The notes beneath the pieces are model-generated. The model saw only the letters and a list, made by a program, of their open reading frames with translations. It was not told where the DNA came from and did no database searches. The translations under genes were made by a program, and so were the position numbers. From Runella sp. SP2 (GTDB taxonomy: Bacteria; Bacteroidota; Bacteroidia; Cytophagales; Spirosomataceae): a stretch of 64,000 nucleotides of DNA. The stretch spans positions 62,001 through 126,000 of the forward strand of contig NZ_CP031030.1 in assembly GCF_003711225.1 (NCBI RefSeq), written 5' to 3'. Of this stretch, positions 8,289 through 16,243 are shown piece after piece (the stretch's first letter is position 1; every line of letters starts with the position of its first letter).

Positions 8289-9039
8289 CAATAGCACTGT
8301 GTACTACATCCCATTGAAACCGAGATAGGGAAGAAGAATGGCGTTGTTCAGGAGAAGTTTTCCTAAAGAGCGATTTTAACCATTGGAATAGCCGAAAAAT
8401 ACGAATACTAAGCTGGGTGAGCTGATTGAGCAGCCAAAACCGCCGAGTCCAGCCTTTTGGGCCAACAATGGAAGCATTGACGTACTGAGTGGAACCGATT
8501 GTGACGTGTCCGTGCGCTTCGTGGATGTGCCCAAACACGTGCAAACGTGGTCGAACCCGATGTTGGATAATGTCGAGTAAGTCGCGGCAGCCTTCGTGCG
8601 TGCCTTGGCTCGACGTATCGAGAATGCCAAAAGGAGGGCAGTGAGTTATCAAGACATCCGTATGAGGAGGGATAATTTTCCAATGGTGGCGGATGTCGCG
8701 TCCTCGCTTACGATTAAATGCCCAGTCGTGGTAGGCGGGTGAAACAGGCGAACCCCAAAAAAACAATCCTCCAATTTCGACACCGCTATCTTGAAGGTAA
8801 TGTGCATTTGTCAATAATGCTTGTGTTTTTTTGGGTGATTTTTCAAAACAAAAGTCGTGGTTCCCAGCTACCACGACTTTGTGTTTGTGAGGTAACGTCC
8901 CTAGCCAAGTATTAAAATCGGCTACTTCACGCGCATCGCCAGCCACCGTAATATCACCTGCATGAATGAGCACATCTCCGTCGGGGATAAGCATTGCCCG
9001 ATGGAGGTTGTGCGTGTCAGAAATACAGACGATTTTCAT
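8224..9039 (-). CDS. Metallophosphoesterase (calcineurin-like) with an unusual C-terminal tail
   Basis: This 271-aa protein carries the full set of binuclear-metal motifs: SDTHNLH near residue 8, HAGDI near 28, GNHDF near 60, THCPP and FGHIHEAHG. The arrangement resembles the MPPED/YfcE-type phosphodiesterases of about 200 aa. The core ends near NASIVGPKGW; beyond it lie about 70 basic, aromatic-rich residues (RRFWLLNQLTQLSIRIFRLF) and a low-complexity end that overlaps the convergent SRPBCC gene by 65 bp. The tail may be a membrane-binding helix or simply read-through after loss of the original stop. The substrate is unknown. It precedes no obvious partner; the aspartic protease gene starts the same-strand group upstream. 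Confidence 0.87.
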   Translation of the reverse strand: MKIVCISDTHNLHRAMLIPDGDVLIHAGDITVAGDAREVADFNTWLGTLPHKHKVVVAGNHDFCFEKSPKKTQALLTNAHYLQDSGVEIGGLFFWGSPVSPAYHDWAFNRKRGRDIRHHWKIIPPHTDVLITHCPPFGILDTSSQGTHEGCRDLLDIIQHRVRPRLHVFGHIHEAHGHVTIGSTQYVNASIVGPKGWTRRFWLLNQLTQLSIRIFRLFQWLKSLFRKTSPEQRHSSSLSRFQWDVVHSAIVIDTASPSTDPNFRAPSRSLL

Positions 9040-9051
9040 GAGAAAAACTCC

Positions 9052-9480
9052 TTATTTTACTCCTTTTAACTTCATCTGGGCAAAATAAGGGTGCTCTGGA
9101 TTAACGATTAACTCTTGACGCAAAGGATGGACAAGCACATCCATGTCTTCAAGTGGAATGGCTCCAATGAGTACTTCACTGTCGCCAGGAAGAATCATAG
9201 CGTTGCAAATAGTACGTCTATTTTTAAAGCGTAGTTCAACTTGACTAACTACCTCACATTCGATGCGGTCGCCATTCGCCATTTGGCCAATTCGTTTTTC
9301 CATGACAGGAAACTGCATTTGGGCCTGAATGGATTCATTGATACAAAGCATATAGCTGCCAGTATCAACAAGCCCCGTAACATACATGCGCTTTATTTCA
9401 TCTTCGCCAATGTAAAACTTGCGAGCCAATGCTAAATCTTCCGCATTGATAAGTTCTATCTCTGCATATACCAATCCCAT
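9052..9480 (-). CDS. Clan AA (retropepsin-like) aspartic protease
   Basis: This 142-aa protein has the single aspartic-protease motif VDTGSY (Asp39-Thr40-Gly41) after a short N-terminal beta hairpin, and a flap-like region (IGQMANGDRIECEVV). The second half ends LIGAIPLEDMDVLVHP, matching the hydrophobic-hydrophobic-Gly segment of retropepsins. Such proteins act as homodimers, each chain giving one catalytic Asp. It belongs to the group annotated as clan AA aspartic protease (TIGR03698-like), often found beside toxin or small hypothetical genes; here it sits 12 bp before the metallophosphoesterase start. The substrate is unknown. Confidence 0.8.
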   Translation of the reverse strand: MGLVYAEIELINAEDLALARKFYIGEDEIKRMYVTGLVDTGSYMLCINESIQAQMQFPVMEKRIGQMANGDRIECEVVSQVELRFKNRRTICNAMILPGDSEVLIGAIPLEDMDVLVHPLRQELIVNPEHPYFAQMKLKGVK

Positions 9481-9558
9481 ACAAAAATTGTAATTTTAGA
9501 TACTAAAACACTAAATGGATGGTTAAATATAGATAAATGCCCTCAAAATAGCTAGAGA

Positions 9559-10239
9559 TTACAACTCAAAGCTTTCTTCTTCTTCCTCAAAAAACAAGTA
9601 ATTTAAGAAATCGCAATAAGGTTTGATAAGGCGGCAACCGTTGACGATTTCCTGCGCAAAGTACGGCGAAGTTACTTCAGCATCGGTGTATTTGTGCATG
9701 AAAAAAAGCTGTTTGCGTTTCAATAGTGCGATGTCAGGATGATTTTCAGGGTAACCTTTGGGCATCCGCTGTAGGCTTTCGCCCCACGCTTCGGGGAAAT
9801 ACGTTCGGAACTCAGGGGCTTCAATGATACTTTTTAAAGCTTCTGGATTAAAATCAATCTCTTGCCGAAACTTCGCCAGTTGTTTTGGCGTAGGGTTCCA
9901 CATTCCAGCGCCCAAAAACGATTCTCCAGGCTGAATATGCAGGTAAAAATCAATCCGCCCCGAGTGCCGTCCCCCTGGGCCAATCGCCGCCGAAAGCCAT
10001 TGTTTATAGGGAGCTTTGTCTTTGGAAAAACGAATGTCGCGGTTGATACGAAACAGGCAATCTTTGGGTTCGGTGTTGGGGAGGTTTTCAAATTCTCCTA
10101 CGCCTTTGATAAGGTCTTTCACCAATGCCTCCATTTCTTTTTTGGCGGCGTCATAGCGCTTACGGTGCTCAGTAAACCACTCACGGTTATTGTTTTCGGC
10201 TAGTTCTTGAAGAAACTCAAGGGTAGATAGTGTCAACAT
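9559..10239 (-). CDS. DUF2461 family protein
   Basis: This 226-aa protein begins LSTLEFLQELAENNNREWFTEHRKRYDAAKKEM, the signature of the DUF2461 (TIGR02453) family, and continues with LFRINRDIRFSKDKAPYKQW and GPGGRHSGRIDFYLHIQPGESFLGAGMW, the two other conserved blocks. Its length is typical. Members are cytoplasmic, single-domain proteins with no established reaction. A TAnnTTTG-type promoter word lies 44 bp upstream on the minus strand. It is transcribed divergently from trpS. Confidence 0.92.
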   Translation of the reverse strand: MLTLSTLEFLQELAENNNREWFTEHRKRYDAAKKEMEALVKDLIKGVGEFENLPNTEPKDCLFRINRDIRFSKDKAPYKQWLSAAIGPGGRHSGRIDFYLHIQPGESFLGAGMWNPTPKQLAKFRQEIDFNPEALKSIIEAPEFRTYFPEAWGESLQRMPKGYPENHPDIALLKRKQLFFMHKYTDAEVTSPYFAQEIVNGCRLIKPYCDFLNYLFFEEEEESFEL

Positions 10240-10282
10240 CAGATTTCGTATTTTGGCCTAAAAATAGCAATTTTGTTCCGCC

Positions 10283-10290
10283 CAAACGTA
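10283..10290 (-). promoter_or_regulatory. -7 element of the DUF2461 gene
   Basis: CAAACGTA on the plus strand reads TACGTTTG on the minus strand, an exact TAnnTTTG match about 44 bp ahead of the start at 10239. No clear -33 word was found at the best spacing. Confidence 0.45.
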
Positions 10291-10346
10291 GGTCTGTCCA
10301 AAAGGCAGCGGAAAAGGGAAAACGTCACTAGTACAAACAATACACA

Positions 10347-11324
10347 ATGGCTCGAATATTAACAGGTATCCAGAGTAGCGGTAAACCACACTTAGGTAAC
10401 ATTTTGGGCGCCATCTTGCCCGCGATTCAGTTGTCGGAAAAGTCTGATAACGAGTCGTTTTTGTTTATTGCAGATTTGCACTCCCTTACGACCATCAAAG
10501 ATGCGAAAGTGCTCCAAGACAATACCCGTGCCGTAGCGGCGGCGTGGCTTGCGTGTGGTCTTGATACCGATAAAGTGGTGTTTTATCGTCAGTCGCGGGT
10601 GTCGGCGTACCATACCGAGCTAACGTGGTACTTGTCGTGCTTGACGCCTTATCCGATGTTGGCTAATGCGCACTCGTTCAAGGACAAGGCCGACCGCTTG
10701 GCCGATGTCAACGCGGGCTTGTTTGTGTATCCTGTGTTGATGGCCTCGGATATTTTGCTCTATGATGCCAATTATGTCCCCGTAGGTAAGGACCAAAAAC
10801 AGCACCTTGAAATGACCCGCGACATGGCGGAGGCGTTTAACCGTACTTATGGTGATACATTTGTGATTCCTGAGGGGAAAATCGACGAGCGTTTGATGAC
10901 CATCCCAGGTATCGACGGGCAAAAAATGAGCAAATCGTACGGTAATTACATTGATCTTTTTCAATCAGAAAAAGAGTTGCAGAAAGTAACCAAGAAAATT
11001 TTGTCGGACTCGACACCGCTCGAAGAACCCAAAAACCCAGAAACGGATCTTACGTTTAAATTGTATTCGCTGATTGCCAGCGAAAGCGATATTGCAACCA
11101 TGCGCGAAAATTACCTCAAAGGTGGGTATGGCTATGGTCATGCCAAACAAGCATTTTTTGAAGCCCTAAAAACGCGTTTTGCCAAAGAGCGTGAGATGTT
11201 TACGTATTATTACGAAGAAAACCCCGCCGCACTCGAACAAAAACTCCAAGAAGGTGAAGAAAAAGCGCGTGCAATCGCCTCCAAAAAACTTGCCGAAGTG
11301 CGGGAAAAGATTGGGCTTTCTTAA
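10347..11324 (+). CDS. trpS: Tryptophanyl-tRNA synthetase
   Basis: This 325-aa class I aminoacyl-tRNA synthetase charges tRNA-Trp in the cytoplasm. The HIGH-type motif appears as KPHLGN (residues 13-18) and the KMSKS loop is intact at residues 193-197 (GQKMSKSYGN). Length and sequence (GIQSSGKPHLGN, VPVGKDQKQHLEMTRDMAEAFN) match the bacterial TrpRS family. It is a single-gene unit: divergent from DUF2461 and followed by 357 bp of non-coding repeat-containing DNA. No T-box or trp leader was seen, as expected outside Firmicutes. Confidence 0.97.
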   Translation: MARILTGIQSSGKPHLGNILGAILPAIQLSEKSDNESFLFIADLHSLTTIKDAKVLQDNTRAVAAAWLACGLDTDKVVFYRQSRVSAYHTELTWYLSCLTPYPMLANAHSFKDKADRLADVNAGLFVYPVLMASDILLYDANYVPVGKDQKQHLEMTRDMAEAFNRTYGDTFVIPEGKIDERLMTIPGIDGQKMSKSYGNYIDLFQSEKELQKVTKKILSDSTPLEEPKNPETDLTFKLYSLIASESDIATMRENYLKGGYGYGHAKQAFFEALKTRFAKEREMFTYYYEENPAALEQKLQEGEEKARAIASKKLAEVREKIGLS

Positions 11325-11352
11325 CCTTTTACGGTTTCCTGTTTGGGGTTTT

Positions 11353-11652
11353 TAAGTTTAAGTTTTTGTCATTCGAAAAAAAGGTCGGGGTATGAGTAGC
11401 CCCTTTTCAAGAAATGTGCCTTTAGGCACTGCCTATTTGTAGCTATAGGGATTTATTTTCTTATTTTAGTGTGCCGTAGGTACACAACATCGCTTACAAG
11501 TGGTGTACCTACGGCACACCAGATTGGATAACCCCTCATGGTTCTACAAATGTTAAGCCTCTATGAGGCATAAAACCAAGTACTTATCTTGAAAAGATCG
11601 CGTTAAGTTTGAGGTTTTGTCATTCGAAAAAAGGTCGGGGTATGAGTACCCC
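11353..11652. repeat. Pair of ~50-bp direct repeats flanking palindromic units
   Basis: This 357-bp gap between trpS and the PAP2 gene has no gene. Two near-identical segments of about 50 bp (11353-11403 and 11604-11652), both containing TTTTGTCATTCGAAAAAA and GGTCGGGGTATGAGTA, lie 251 bp apart. Between them are a 17-bp perfect inverted repeat (GTGTGCCGTAGGTACAC at 11470-11486 with its complement ending near 11519, 16-nt loop) and two small palindromes, GTGCCTTTAGGCAC (about 11416-11429) and GCCTCTATGAGGC (about 11557-11569). This looks like a REP-like intergenic element inserted with, or mobilised between, direct repeats. Origin is inference. Confidence 0.65.
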
Positions 11653-11681
11653 TCCACACAACCCTAAATGGTAAACCAAAA

Positions 11682-12272
11682 ATGCTCCACGAGATTCAAC
11701 AAGTTGATACACAGATTTTTTTGTCACTCAACGGCGCTCATGCACCTTGGGCTGACATGCTAATGTATTGGGTGACGGAGCGAAATACTTGGATTCCGAT
11801 GTATGCCTTGTTGATTATTTGGTTGATATGGCAGTACAAACAGCAAGCAGGAGGGATGATTGGTGCCTTGATTTTAACGATTATCATTGCCGATCAAACT
11901 GCTTCTGGCTTGCTGAAACCGTGGGTGGAGCGTTTGCGGCCTTGTCACGTTGCTTACTTGCAGGACAAAATTCACTTGGTGGTTGAAGGCTGCGGAGGAA
12001 CCTACGGATTTGCGTCGTCGCACGCAGCCAACAGTTTTGGGCTTGCTACGGCTTTATGGCTGCTCTGTGGTACGGTCATCCCGACCGTCAACCGACCCAA
12101 TAAGTATCTCCTTTGGTTTTTTCCGTGGGCGGCGCTAGTGTCTTACAGCCGTGTTTACGTAGGAGTCCATTATCCATTAGACATCATTGCGGGGGCGATT
12201 ATTGGGGTAGGCGCGGCTTTTGCGGCGGTTCAAATCGTAAGCTTTCTTTTAGCTCGTTTTGCCAAAAAATAA
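11682..12272 (+). CDS. PAP2-family membrane phosphatase
   Basis: This 196-aa protein of about five membrane segments has the three-part acid phosphatase motif: KPWVERLRP (KxxxxxxRP), GFASSHAANSFG (in place of PSGH) and SRVYVGVHYPLDIIAG (SRxxxxxHxxxD). Such enzymes dephosphorylate lipid pyrophosphates or phosphatidic acid on the outer face of the inner membrane; undecaprenyl pyrophosphate recycling or lipid A trimming is possible. The ATG at 11682 is the first in frame after the repeat. The Crp-type gene follows 27 bp later on the same strand. Confidence 0.9.
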   Translation: MLHEIQQVDTQIFLSLNGAHAPWADMLMYWVTERNTWIPMYALLIIWLIWQYKQQAGGMIGALILTIIIADQTASGLLKPWVERLRPCHVAYLQDKIHLVVEGCGGTYGFASSHAANSFGLATALWLLCGTVIPTVNRPNKYLLWFFPWAALVSYSRVYVGVHYPLDIIAGAIIGVGAAFAAVQIVSFLLARFAKK

Positions 12273-12299
12273 CTACTTTTAGGTAAAACCTCCCTTGGT

Positions 12300-12881
12300 A
12301 TGTTTGACGCGCTGCATCAATTGATTGCTCAATTTGTGACCTTCACCGACCGTGAAAAGGCAATTTTGGAGAACGCGTTTGTGTTTAAACAAGTGCCTCG
12401 AAAATTCGCCCTCGTGCGGCAAGGACAAGTGGCCAACGAACTGTATTTTATCAATAAAGGGATGCTGCGTCTTTTCTACGAAAACGAAGGAGATGAAATT
12501 ACGGCCTTTATTTTTCGGGAAAATCTCTTTGCCAGTAGTTACGATAGTTTCTTGCGACAAACGCCCAGTATTCAGTCATTAGAAGCGCTAGAGGAGGCTG
12601 ATTTGTTGGTGATTACCCAGTCTAAAATGAACGAACTATACGAGGAGCTTCCCAAATTCAACATTCTCACCCGTAAAATCGCGGAACAACGGTTTATCAA
12701 TGCCCAGCAGATTTTGTCTTCTTTTTTGCTCGATAGCCCAGAGGAACGTTATGCAAAGTTCGTAGAACAAAATGGCGATTTGTTGCTAAGAGTCACTCAC
12801 CACATCATCGCTTCGTACTTGGGAATGACTCCCGTATCGATGAGCCGCATCCGAAACCGACTTGCGCAACAAAAACGCTAA
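12300..12881 (+). CDS. Crp/Fnr-family transcriptional regulator
   Basis: This 193-aa protein has an N-terminal cyclic-nucleotide-binding-like beta roll (residues about 25-115; VRQGQVANELYFINKGMLRLFYENEGDEITAFIF) and a C-terminal helix-turn-helix (ITHHIIASYLGMTPVSMSRIRNR). No Fnr-type cysteine cluster is present and the cAMP phosphate-binding motif is not conserved, so the ligand is unknown. This subgroup is abundant in Cytophagales and often controls the neighbouring gene. A perfect 7-bp inverted repeat lies at the promoter of the SRPBCC gene just downstream (12939-12958), a candidate site. Confidence 0.9.
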   Translation: MFDALHQLIAQFVTFTDREKAILENAFVFKQVPRKFALVRQGQVANELYFINKGMLRLFYENEGDEITAFIFRENLFASSYDSFLRQTPSIQSLEALEEADLLVITQSKMNELYEELPKFNILTRKIAEQRFINAQQILSSFLLDSPEERYAKFVEQNGDLLLRVTHHIIASYLGMTPVSMSRIRNRLAQQKR

Positions 12882-12931
12882 CTGAACGCATTTCTTTACA
12901 ATTGTTAATGGAGGGGGAGGGGCTGGTAAGC

Positions 12932-12958
12932 TACTTTTGCAACATCATTAAATGTTGC
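12932..12958 (+). promoter_or_regulatory. Promoter -7 word overlapping a perfect inverted repeat
   Basis: TACTTTTG at 12932-12939 matches TAnnTTTG. It runs into GCAACAT-cattaa-ATGTTGC (12939-12958), a perfect 7-bp inverted repeat ending 4 bp before the ATG of the SRPBCC gene. The position suits repression, plausibly by the Crp-type protein encoded just upstream. A transcript hairpin hiding the start is the alternative. Confidence 0.5.
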
Positions 12959-12962
12959 TGTC

Positions 12963-13400
12963 ATGAAACACAAAATTAGAACCGAAATCGTCATCAATGC
13001 TTCCAAAGAAAAGGTTTGGAACATCCTCGCTGACCTCGATGCTTACGCCGTTTGGAACCCCTTTATTGTAAAAAGTGAGGGTATCTTACGAGTGGGTACA
13101 AAACTTAAAAATACGCTCCAAAACGGCGAGAAAACCATTGTATTTAAGCCAGAAGTAGTAGAAGTAGAGCCCAATAGAAGCTTTGGTTGGCTAGGTTCGC
13201 TTTGGATAAAAGGGCTTTTTGATGGCCATCATTACTTTGAAATTGAAGAAATTTCGGCAAACCAAGTCAACCTGATTCACGGAGAAAACTTCTCGGGCAT
13301 TCTTAGTTCGTTGATTCTAAAGCAAATTGGAAACGATACCCGAAACAACTTCGTCAGAATGAATCAGGCGCTAAAAAGTCGGGCTGAACAAGGGGCGTAG
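12963..13400 (+). CDS. SRPBCC domain protein (polyketide cyclase/dehydrase-like)
   Basis: This 145-aa cytoplasmic protein begins KIRTEIVINASKEKVWNILADLDAYAVWNPFI, the standard start of the SRPBCC ligand-binding fold, and ends with the long C-terminal helix. The middle (GLFDGHHYFEIEEISANQVNLIHGENFSG) fits the family's beta sheet. The natural ligand is unknown. It follows the Crp-type regulator by 81 bp, with its own promoter word and an inverted repeat between them, which suggests control by that regulator. Confidence 0.85.
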   Translation: MKHKIRTEIVINASKEKVWNILADLDAYAVWNPFIVKSEGILRVGTKLKNTLQNGEKTIVFKPEVVEVEPNRSFGWLGSLWIKGLFDGHHYFEIEEISANQVNLIHGENFSGILSSLILKQIGNDTRNNFVRMNQALKSRAEQGA

Positions 13401-13439
13401 AAATGATTGGTAAATGATTCGTTGGTTTAAAAAAATAGT

Positions 13440-13447
13440 TACTTTTG
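13440..13447 (+). promoter_or_regulatory. -7 element of the lipoprotein gene
   Basis: TACTTTTG matches TAnnTTTG and lies 45 bp ahead of the ATG at 13492. A TTGG word occurs 15 bp upstream, which is shorter than the usual spacing. The location argues against translation starting at 13414. Confidence 0.45.
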
Positions 13448-13491
13448 CCAAAAGTCATTTTACTACGTTATTTCAACCATTTCAGACAGAC

Positions 13492-13992
13492 ATGAAAAGA
13501 ACCCTAATCGCTTTTGTAGCGCTGGCCGCTATGGCTTCCTCTTGCACCGTAAGCCGCAATTCCATGCGAGAAGCCAACTATCAGTTATGGCTTCACCACG
13601 AAGATTTAGAATTGTCGGAGCAAGTGGTGGGAGAAGCCAATCAAACCAAAGTGTTGATGGTTGATTGGAAACGCCTTTTTGGTGGAAAATGGGAGTTTGG
13701 GCAGGCAGGGAATTTGCCCAGTGACCCTTTTGGTCCGCAACTCAACGGGAGTGTTACAGGTGTGGCTGCGAGCCAAGTAGAGGCGGTAAACTTTGTCATC
13801 AATGGTATTATTGGCTTAAATAATGTTTCGCGGGTGGAGCAAATGGCGATGTTTGACCTTATGCGCAAAAACCCAGGGTACGACATGATTATTTTTCCGC
13901 AATTTGCCGCGCGGCGTAAGTGGTTTGTAATAGGGTCTAAAACCAACGTGACCGTCAAAGCAAGGCTCGCTCGTATGAAACCGACTAAGTAG
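13492..13992 (+). CDS. Small predicted lipoprotein, function unknown
   Basis: This 166-aa protein starts MKRTLIAFVALAAMASSC, a lipoprotein signal peptide with the modified Cys at residue 18, so it is likely anchored in the envelope. The rest is soluble and mixed alpha/beta. It includes MVDWKRLFGGKWEFGQAG and a C-terminal stretch (DLMRKNPGYDMIIFPQFAARRKWFVIGSKTNVTVKARLARM). I do not recognise a named family. The in-frame ATG at 13414 would place a -7 promoter element inside the gene and bury the signal peptide, so 13492 is preferred. A terminator follows 5 nt after the stop. Confidence 0.75.
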   Translation: MKRTLIAFVALAAMASSCTVSRNSMREANYQLWLHHEDLELSEQVVGEANQTKVLMVDWKRLFGGKWEFGQAGNLPSDPFGPQLNGSVTGVAASQVEAVNFVINGIIGLNNVSRVEQMAMFDLMRKNPGYDMIIFPQFAARRKWFVIGSKTNVTVKARLARMKPTK

Positions 13993-13997
13993 TTGCC

Positions 13998-14031
13998 AGT
14001 CCTTCCAAGCTTGTCAAAACTTGGAAGGACT
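13998..14031 (+). terminator. Terminator after the lipoprotein gene
   Basis: AGTCCTTCCAAG pairs perfectly with CTTGGAAGGACT over a 10-nt loop and is followed by the T-rich ATTCGCTTTT. It separates the lipoprotein gene from prs. Confidence 0.8.
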
Positions 14032-14056
14032 ATTCGCTTTTCTAAAAGATTCTCCG

Positions 14057-14064
14057 TACCTTTG
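14057..14064 (+). promoter_or_regulatory. -7 element of prs
   Basis: TACCTTTG matches TAnnTTTG exactly, 19 bp before the ATG at 14084. Transcription would begin close to 14071. This site also rules out the longer reading of prs from 14021. Confidence 0.55.
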
Positions 14065-14083
14065 CGGAAATTTTCTACAGGGC

Positions 14084-15028
14084 ATGGCCTCTTTCAATCC
14101 AATCAAAATATTTTCTGGCTTACAATCAACGTACCTAGCCGAAAAGATCGCTCGCCACTACGGGCGCGACTTAGGTGGTTACAATTTACGCCGTTTTAGC
14201 GATGGTGAATTGTCCCCAAGTTTTGAAGAATCATTGCGCGGATGCGACGTGTATTTGGTTCAGTCAATGTTTGGCTCGGCAGATAACTTCTTGGAGTTGC
14301 TGTTGATGATTGACGCCGCTAAGCGTGCGTCAGCACACGAAGTAACGGCCGTGATTCCGTACTTTGGTTATGCACGTCAAGACCGCAAAGACAAACCTCG
14401 CGTACCCATTGCGGCAAAGTTGGTTGCTAACCTTCTAACGGCAGCAGGTGCAGAGCAAATCATGACGCTCGACCTTCACGCAGGAGCAATTCAAGGTTTT
14501 TTTGATATACCAATGGTGCATTTGGAAGGCAGCAGCGTGTTTGTTCCTTACATCAAGAGCCTAGAGTTGGAAAACCTCGTCATCGCGTCGCCCGATGTAG
14601 GGGGAGCGGCACGTGCTCGTAACTTTGCGAAGTTCTTTAACGCCGACATCATCCTTTGTGACAAGTACCGTAAACGTGCCAATGAAGTGGCATCGATGCA
14701 GGTAATTGGTGATGTGAAAGACGCCAACGTTGTCTTTATTGATGACTTGATTGATACGGGCGGAACGATGTGTAAAGCAGCGGAGCTTGTTATGAGTAAA
14801 GGTGCTAAGTCGGTGCGGGCCATCTGTACCCACCCCGTGATGTCTGGAGATGCGCATACACGTATTCGCACGTCGGTATTGGAAGAACTCATCGTGACGG
14901 ATACCATCCCGTTGCGCGAAGAAAATGACAAGATTAAGGTATTGTCGGTGTCAGAGCTTTTTGCCAAAGCCATCGGCCGTATCCGTGACCATGAGTCTAT
15001 TAGTTCATTGTTTATAAATCCAGCGTAG
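14084..15028 (+). CDS. prs: Ribose-phosphate pyrophosphokinase
   Basis: This 314-aa cytoplasmic enzyme makes PRPP from ribose 5-phosphate and ATP, feeding nucleotide, His and Trp synthesis. Diagnostic segments are present: RFSDGELSPSFEESLRG, the ATP loop YFGYARQDRKDKPR, DLHAGAIQGFFDIP and the PRPP-binding DDLIDTGGTMCKAA. Its length is exactly typical. The ATG at 14084 begins MASFNPIKIFSG; the frame is open further upstream (to 14021), but that part covers the promoter and terminator. rplY follows after 90 bp, an arrangement also common elsewhere (prs-rplY). Confidence 0.97.
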   Translation: MASFNPIKIFSGLQSTYLAEKIARHYGRDLGGYNLRRFSDGELSPSFEESLRGCDVYLVQSMFGSADNFLELLLMIDAAKRASAHEVTAVIPYFGYARQDRKDKPRVPIAAKLVANLLTAAGAEQIMTLDLHAGAIQGFFDIPMVHLEGSSVFVPYIKSLELENLVIASPDVGGAARARNFAKFFNADIILCDKYRKRANEVASMQVIGDVKDANVVFIDDLIDTGGTMCKAAELVMSKGAKSVRAICTHPVMSGDAHTRIRTSVLEELIVTDTIPLREENDKIKVLSVSELFAKAIGRIRDHESISSLFINPA

Positions 15029-15118
15029 GCATACGTTTACGCTTTTCAACACGTACCTTTTAATCCCAAGGTACGATTCACCAAAACACTCCCCTTTGGG
15101 ATTAGGGGCCAATTAATT

Positions 15119-15682
15119 ATGAAAAGTACAGAGATTGTAGGGTTTAAAAGAGCGAATCTCGGCAAACAAGAAGCTCGCACGTTGCGTTTAGAAGCAAAAG
15201 TTCCATGTGTATTGTACGGAGGTTCAGAGCAAGTTCACTTCTCAGCGCCAATGTATTTGTTCCGCGAATTACTTTTTACACCCGATGTGTATAACGTAAC
15301 GTTGAACATCGAAGGAACTATTTACAACGCGATTTTGCAGGATGTACAATATCACCCAGTAAGTGACATTATCCTTCACGCTGACTTCTTGTTGATTCAA
15401 GAAGGAAAAGAAGTCAAAGTGGATGTACCTGTTCGTTTTATCGGAACGGCAGTAGGTGTGACTAAAGGGGGGAAATTGGTACAAAAACTTCACAAAATCA
15501 AAGTTCAAGGTATGGCAGATAGCATCCCTGATTACGTGGATGTTCCGGTAGCTGAACTTGATTTGGGTAAATCAGTGAAAGTTGGACACTTGAAGGTAGA
15601 AGGTTTCAAAATTTTGAATAACCCTTCGTTGCCAATCGCAGGGGTAGAAATCCCACGTGCATTGCGCGGTACGTTGAAGTAA
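15119..15682 (+). CDS. rplY: 50S ribosomal protein L25 / general stress protein Ctc
   Basis: This 187-aa protein has the N-terminal 5S rRNA-binding L25 domain (KRANLGKQEARTLRLEAKVPCVLYGG, residues 8-95) and the C-terminal TL5/Ctc beta domain (DVPVRFIGTAVGVTKGGKLVQKLHKIKVQG). It is the long form, as usual in Bacteroidota. The 90-bp space after prs holds a 9-bp inverted repeat, TAATCCCAA...TTGGGATTA (15061-15104), in the leader, whose role is unclear. A strong bidirectional terminator follows the stop. Co-transcription with prs is likely but not certain. Confidence 0.95.
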   Translation: MKSTEIVGFKRANLGKQEARTLRLEAKVPCVLYGGSEQVHFSAPMYLFRELLFTPDVYNVTLNIEGTIYNAILQDVQYHPVSDIILHADFLLIQEGKEVKVDVPVRFIGTAVGVTKGGKLVQKLHKIKVQGMADSIPDYVDVPVAELDLGKSVKVGHLKVEGFKILNNPSLPIAGVEIPRALRGTLK

Positions 15683-15695
15683 TCTTCTTAACGTA

Positions 15696-15723
15696 AGAAA
15701 GCCCCGCATTTGCGGGGCTTTCT
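15696..15723. terminator. Bidirectional terminator between rplY and trxA
   Basis: AGAAAGCCCCGCA pairs perfectly with TGCGGGGCTTTCT across a TT loop, a GC-rich 13-bp stem. It is flanked by A-rich and T-rich DNA and lies between two convergent genes, so it can serve both. Confidence 0.85.
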
Positions 15724-15750
15724 TCGTTTATAATGTGGCTACTCAGTTGC

Positions 15751-16098
15751 TTATGCCAATTGTTCTGCCTCAGGAAGGAAAGAATTTAATTTTGCTTTCA
15801 ACGTAGCTTCTGGAACTGCACCTACTACGCGGTCAACCATCTTACCATCTTGGAAAAACAACAACGTAGGGATACTACGAATTCCAAATTTAACAGCTGT
15901 TTCAGGGTTTGAGTCAACGTCAACCTTACCAATCGTCGCTTTGCCATCGAAGTCACCTGCCAGTTTTTCTACTACAGGGCCTACCAAACGGCAAGGTCCA
16001 CACCATTCTGCCCAAAAGTCAACCAATGTAATGGTCTTATCAGAATTTTCTACTATTTCGCTAAAGTTAGCATCCGTGATTTCGAGTGCCTTTCCCAT
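15751..16098 (-). CDS. trxA: Thioredoxin
   Basis: This 115-aa cytoplasmic disulfide reductase has the active site WCGPC at residues 32-36 (Cys33, Cys36), preceded by VDFWAEW, and the cis-proline segment GIRSIPTLLFFQDGK. Its size and composition are those of classical thioredoxin, with no signal peptide or extra domain. It is convergent with rplY. Upstream, on its 5' side, lies a 290-bp gap with a cluster of small hairpins before miaA; no clear TAnnTTTG promoter word was found there. Confidence 0.96.
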   Translation of the reverse strand: MGKALEITDANFSEIVENSDKTITLVDFWAEWCGPCRLVGPVVEKLAGDFDGKATIGKVDVDSNPETAVKFGIRSIPTLLFFQDGKMVDRVVGAVPEATLKAKLNSFLPEAEQLA

Positions 16099-16243
16099 TT
16101 TCGTAAGAATGACCGGGTCGCCGGTACGATAAATATGTGTTTAAATATTTAATCAGTAAACCATTTGACCCCTTGTAAAAGTTCCAAAGTAAACATAGCA
16201 ATCTTTTGTGCTGTGCTGATTCATCGTTTTTGGAGAGCAGACC

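Noticed and set aside
14021-14083. Upstream extension of prs
   Set aside because: It would include the preceding terminator arm and the TACCTTTG promoter element; the family start is at 14084.
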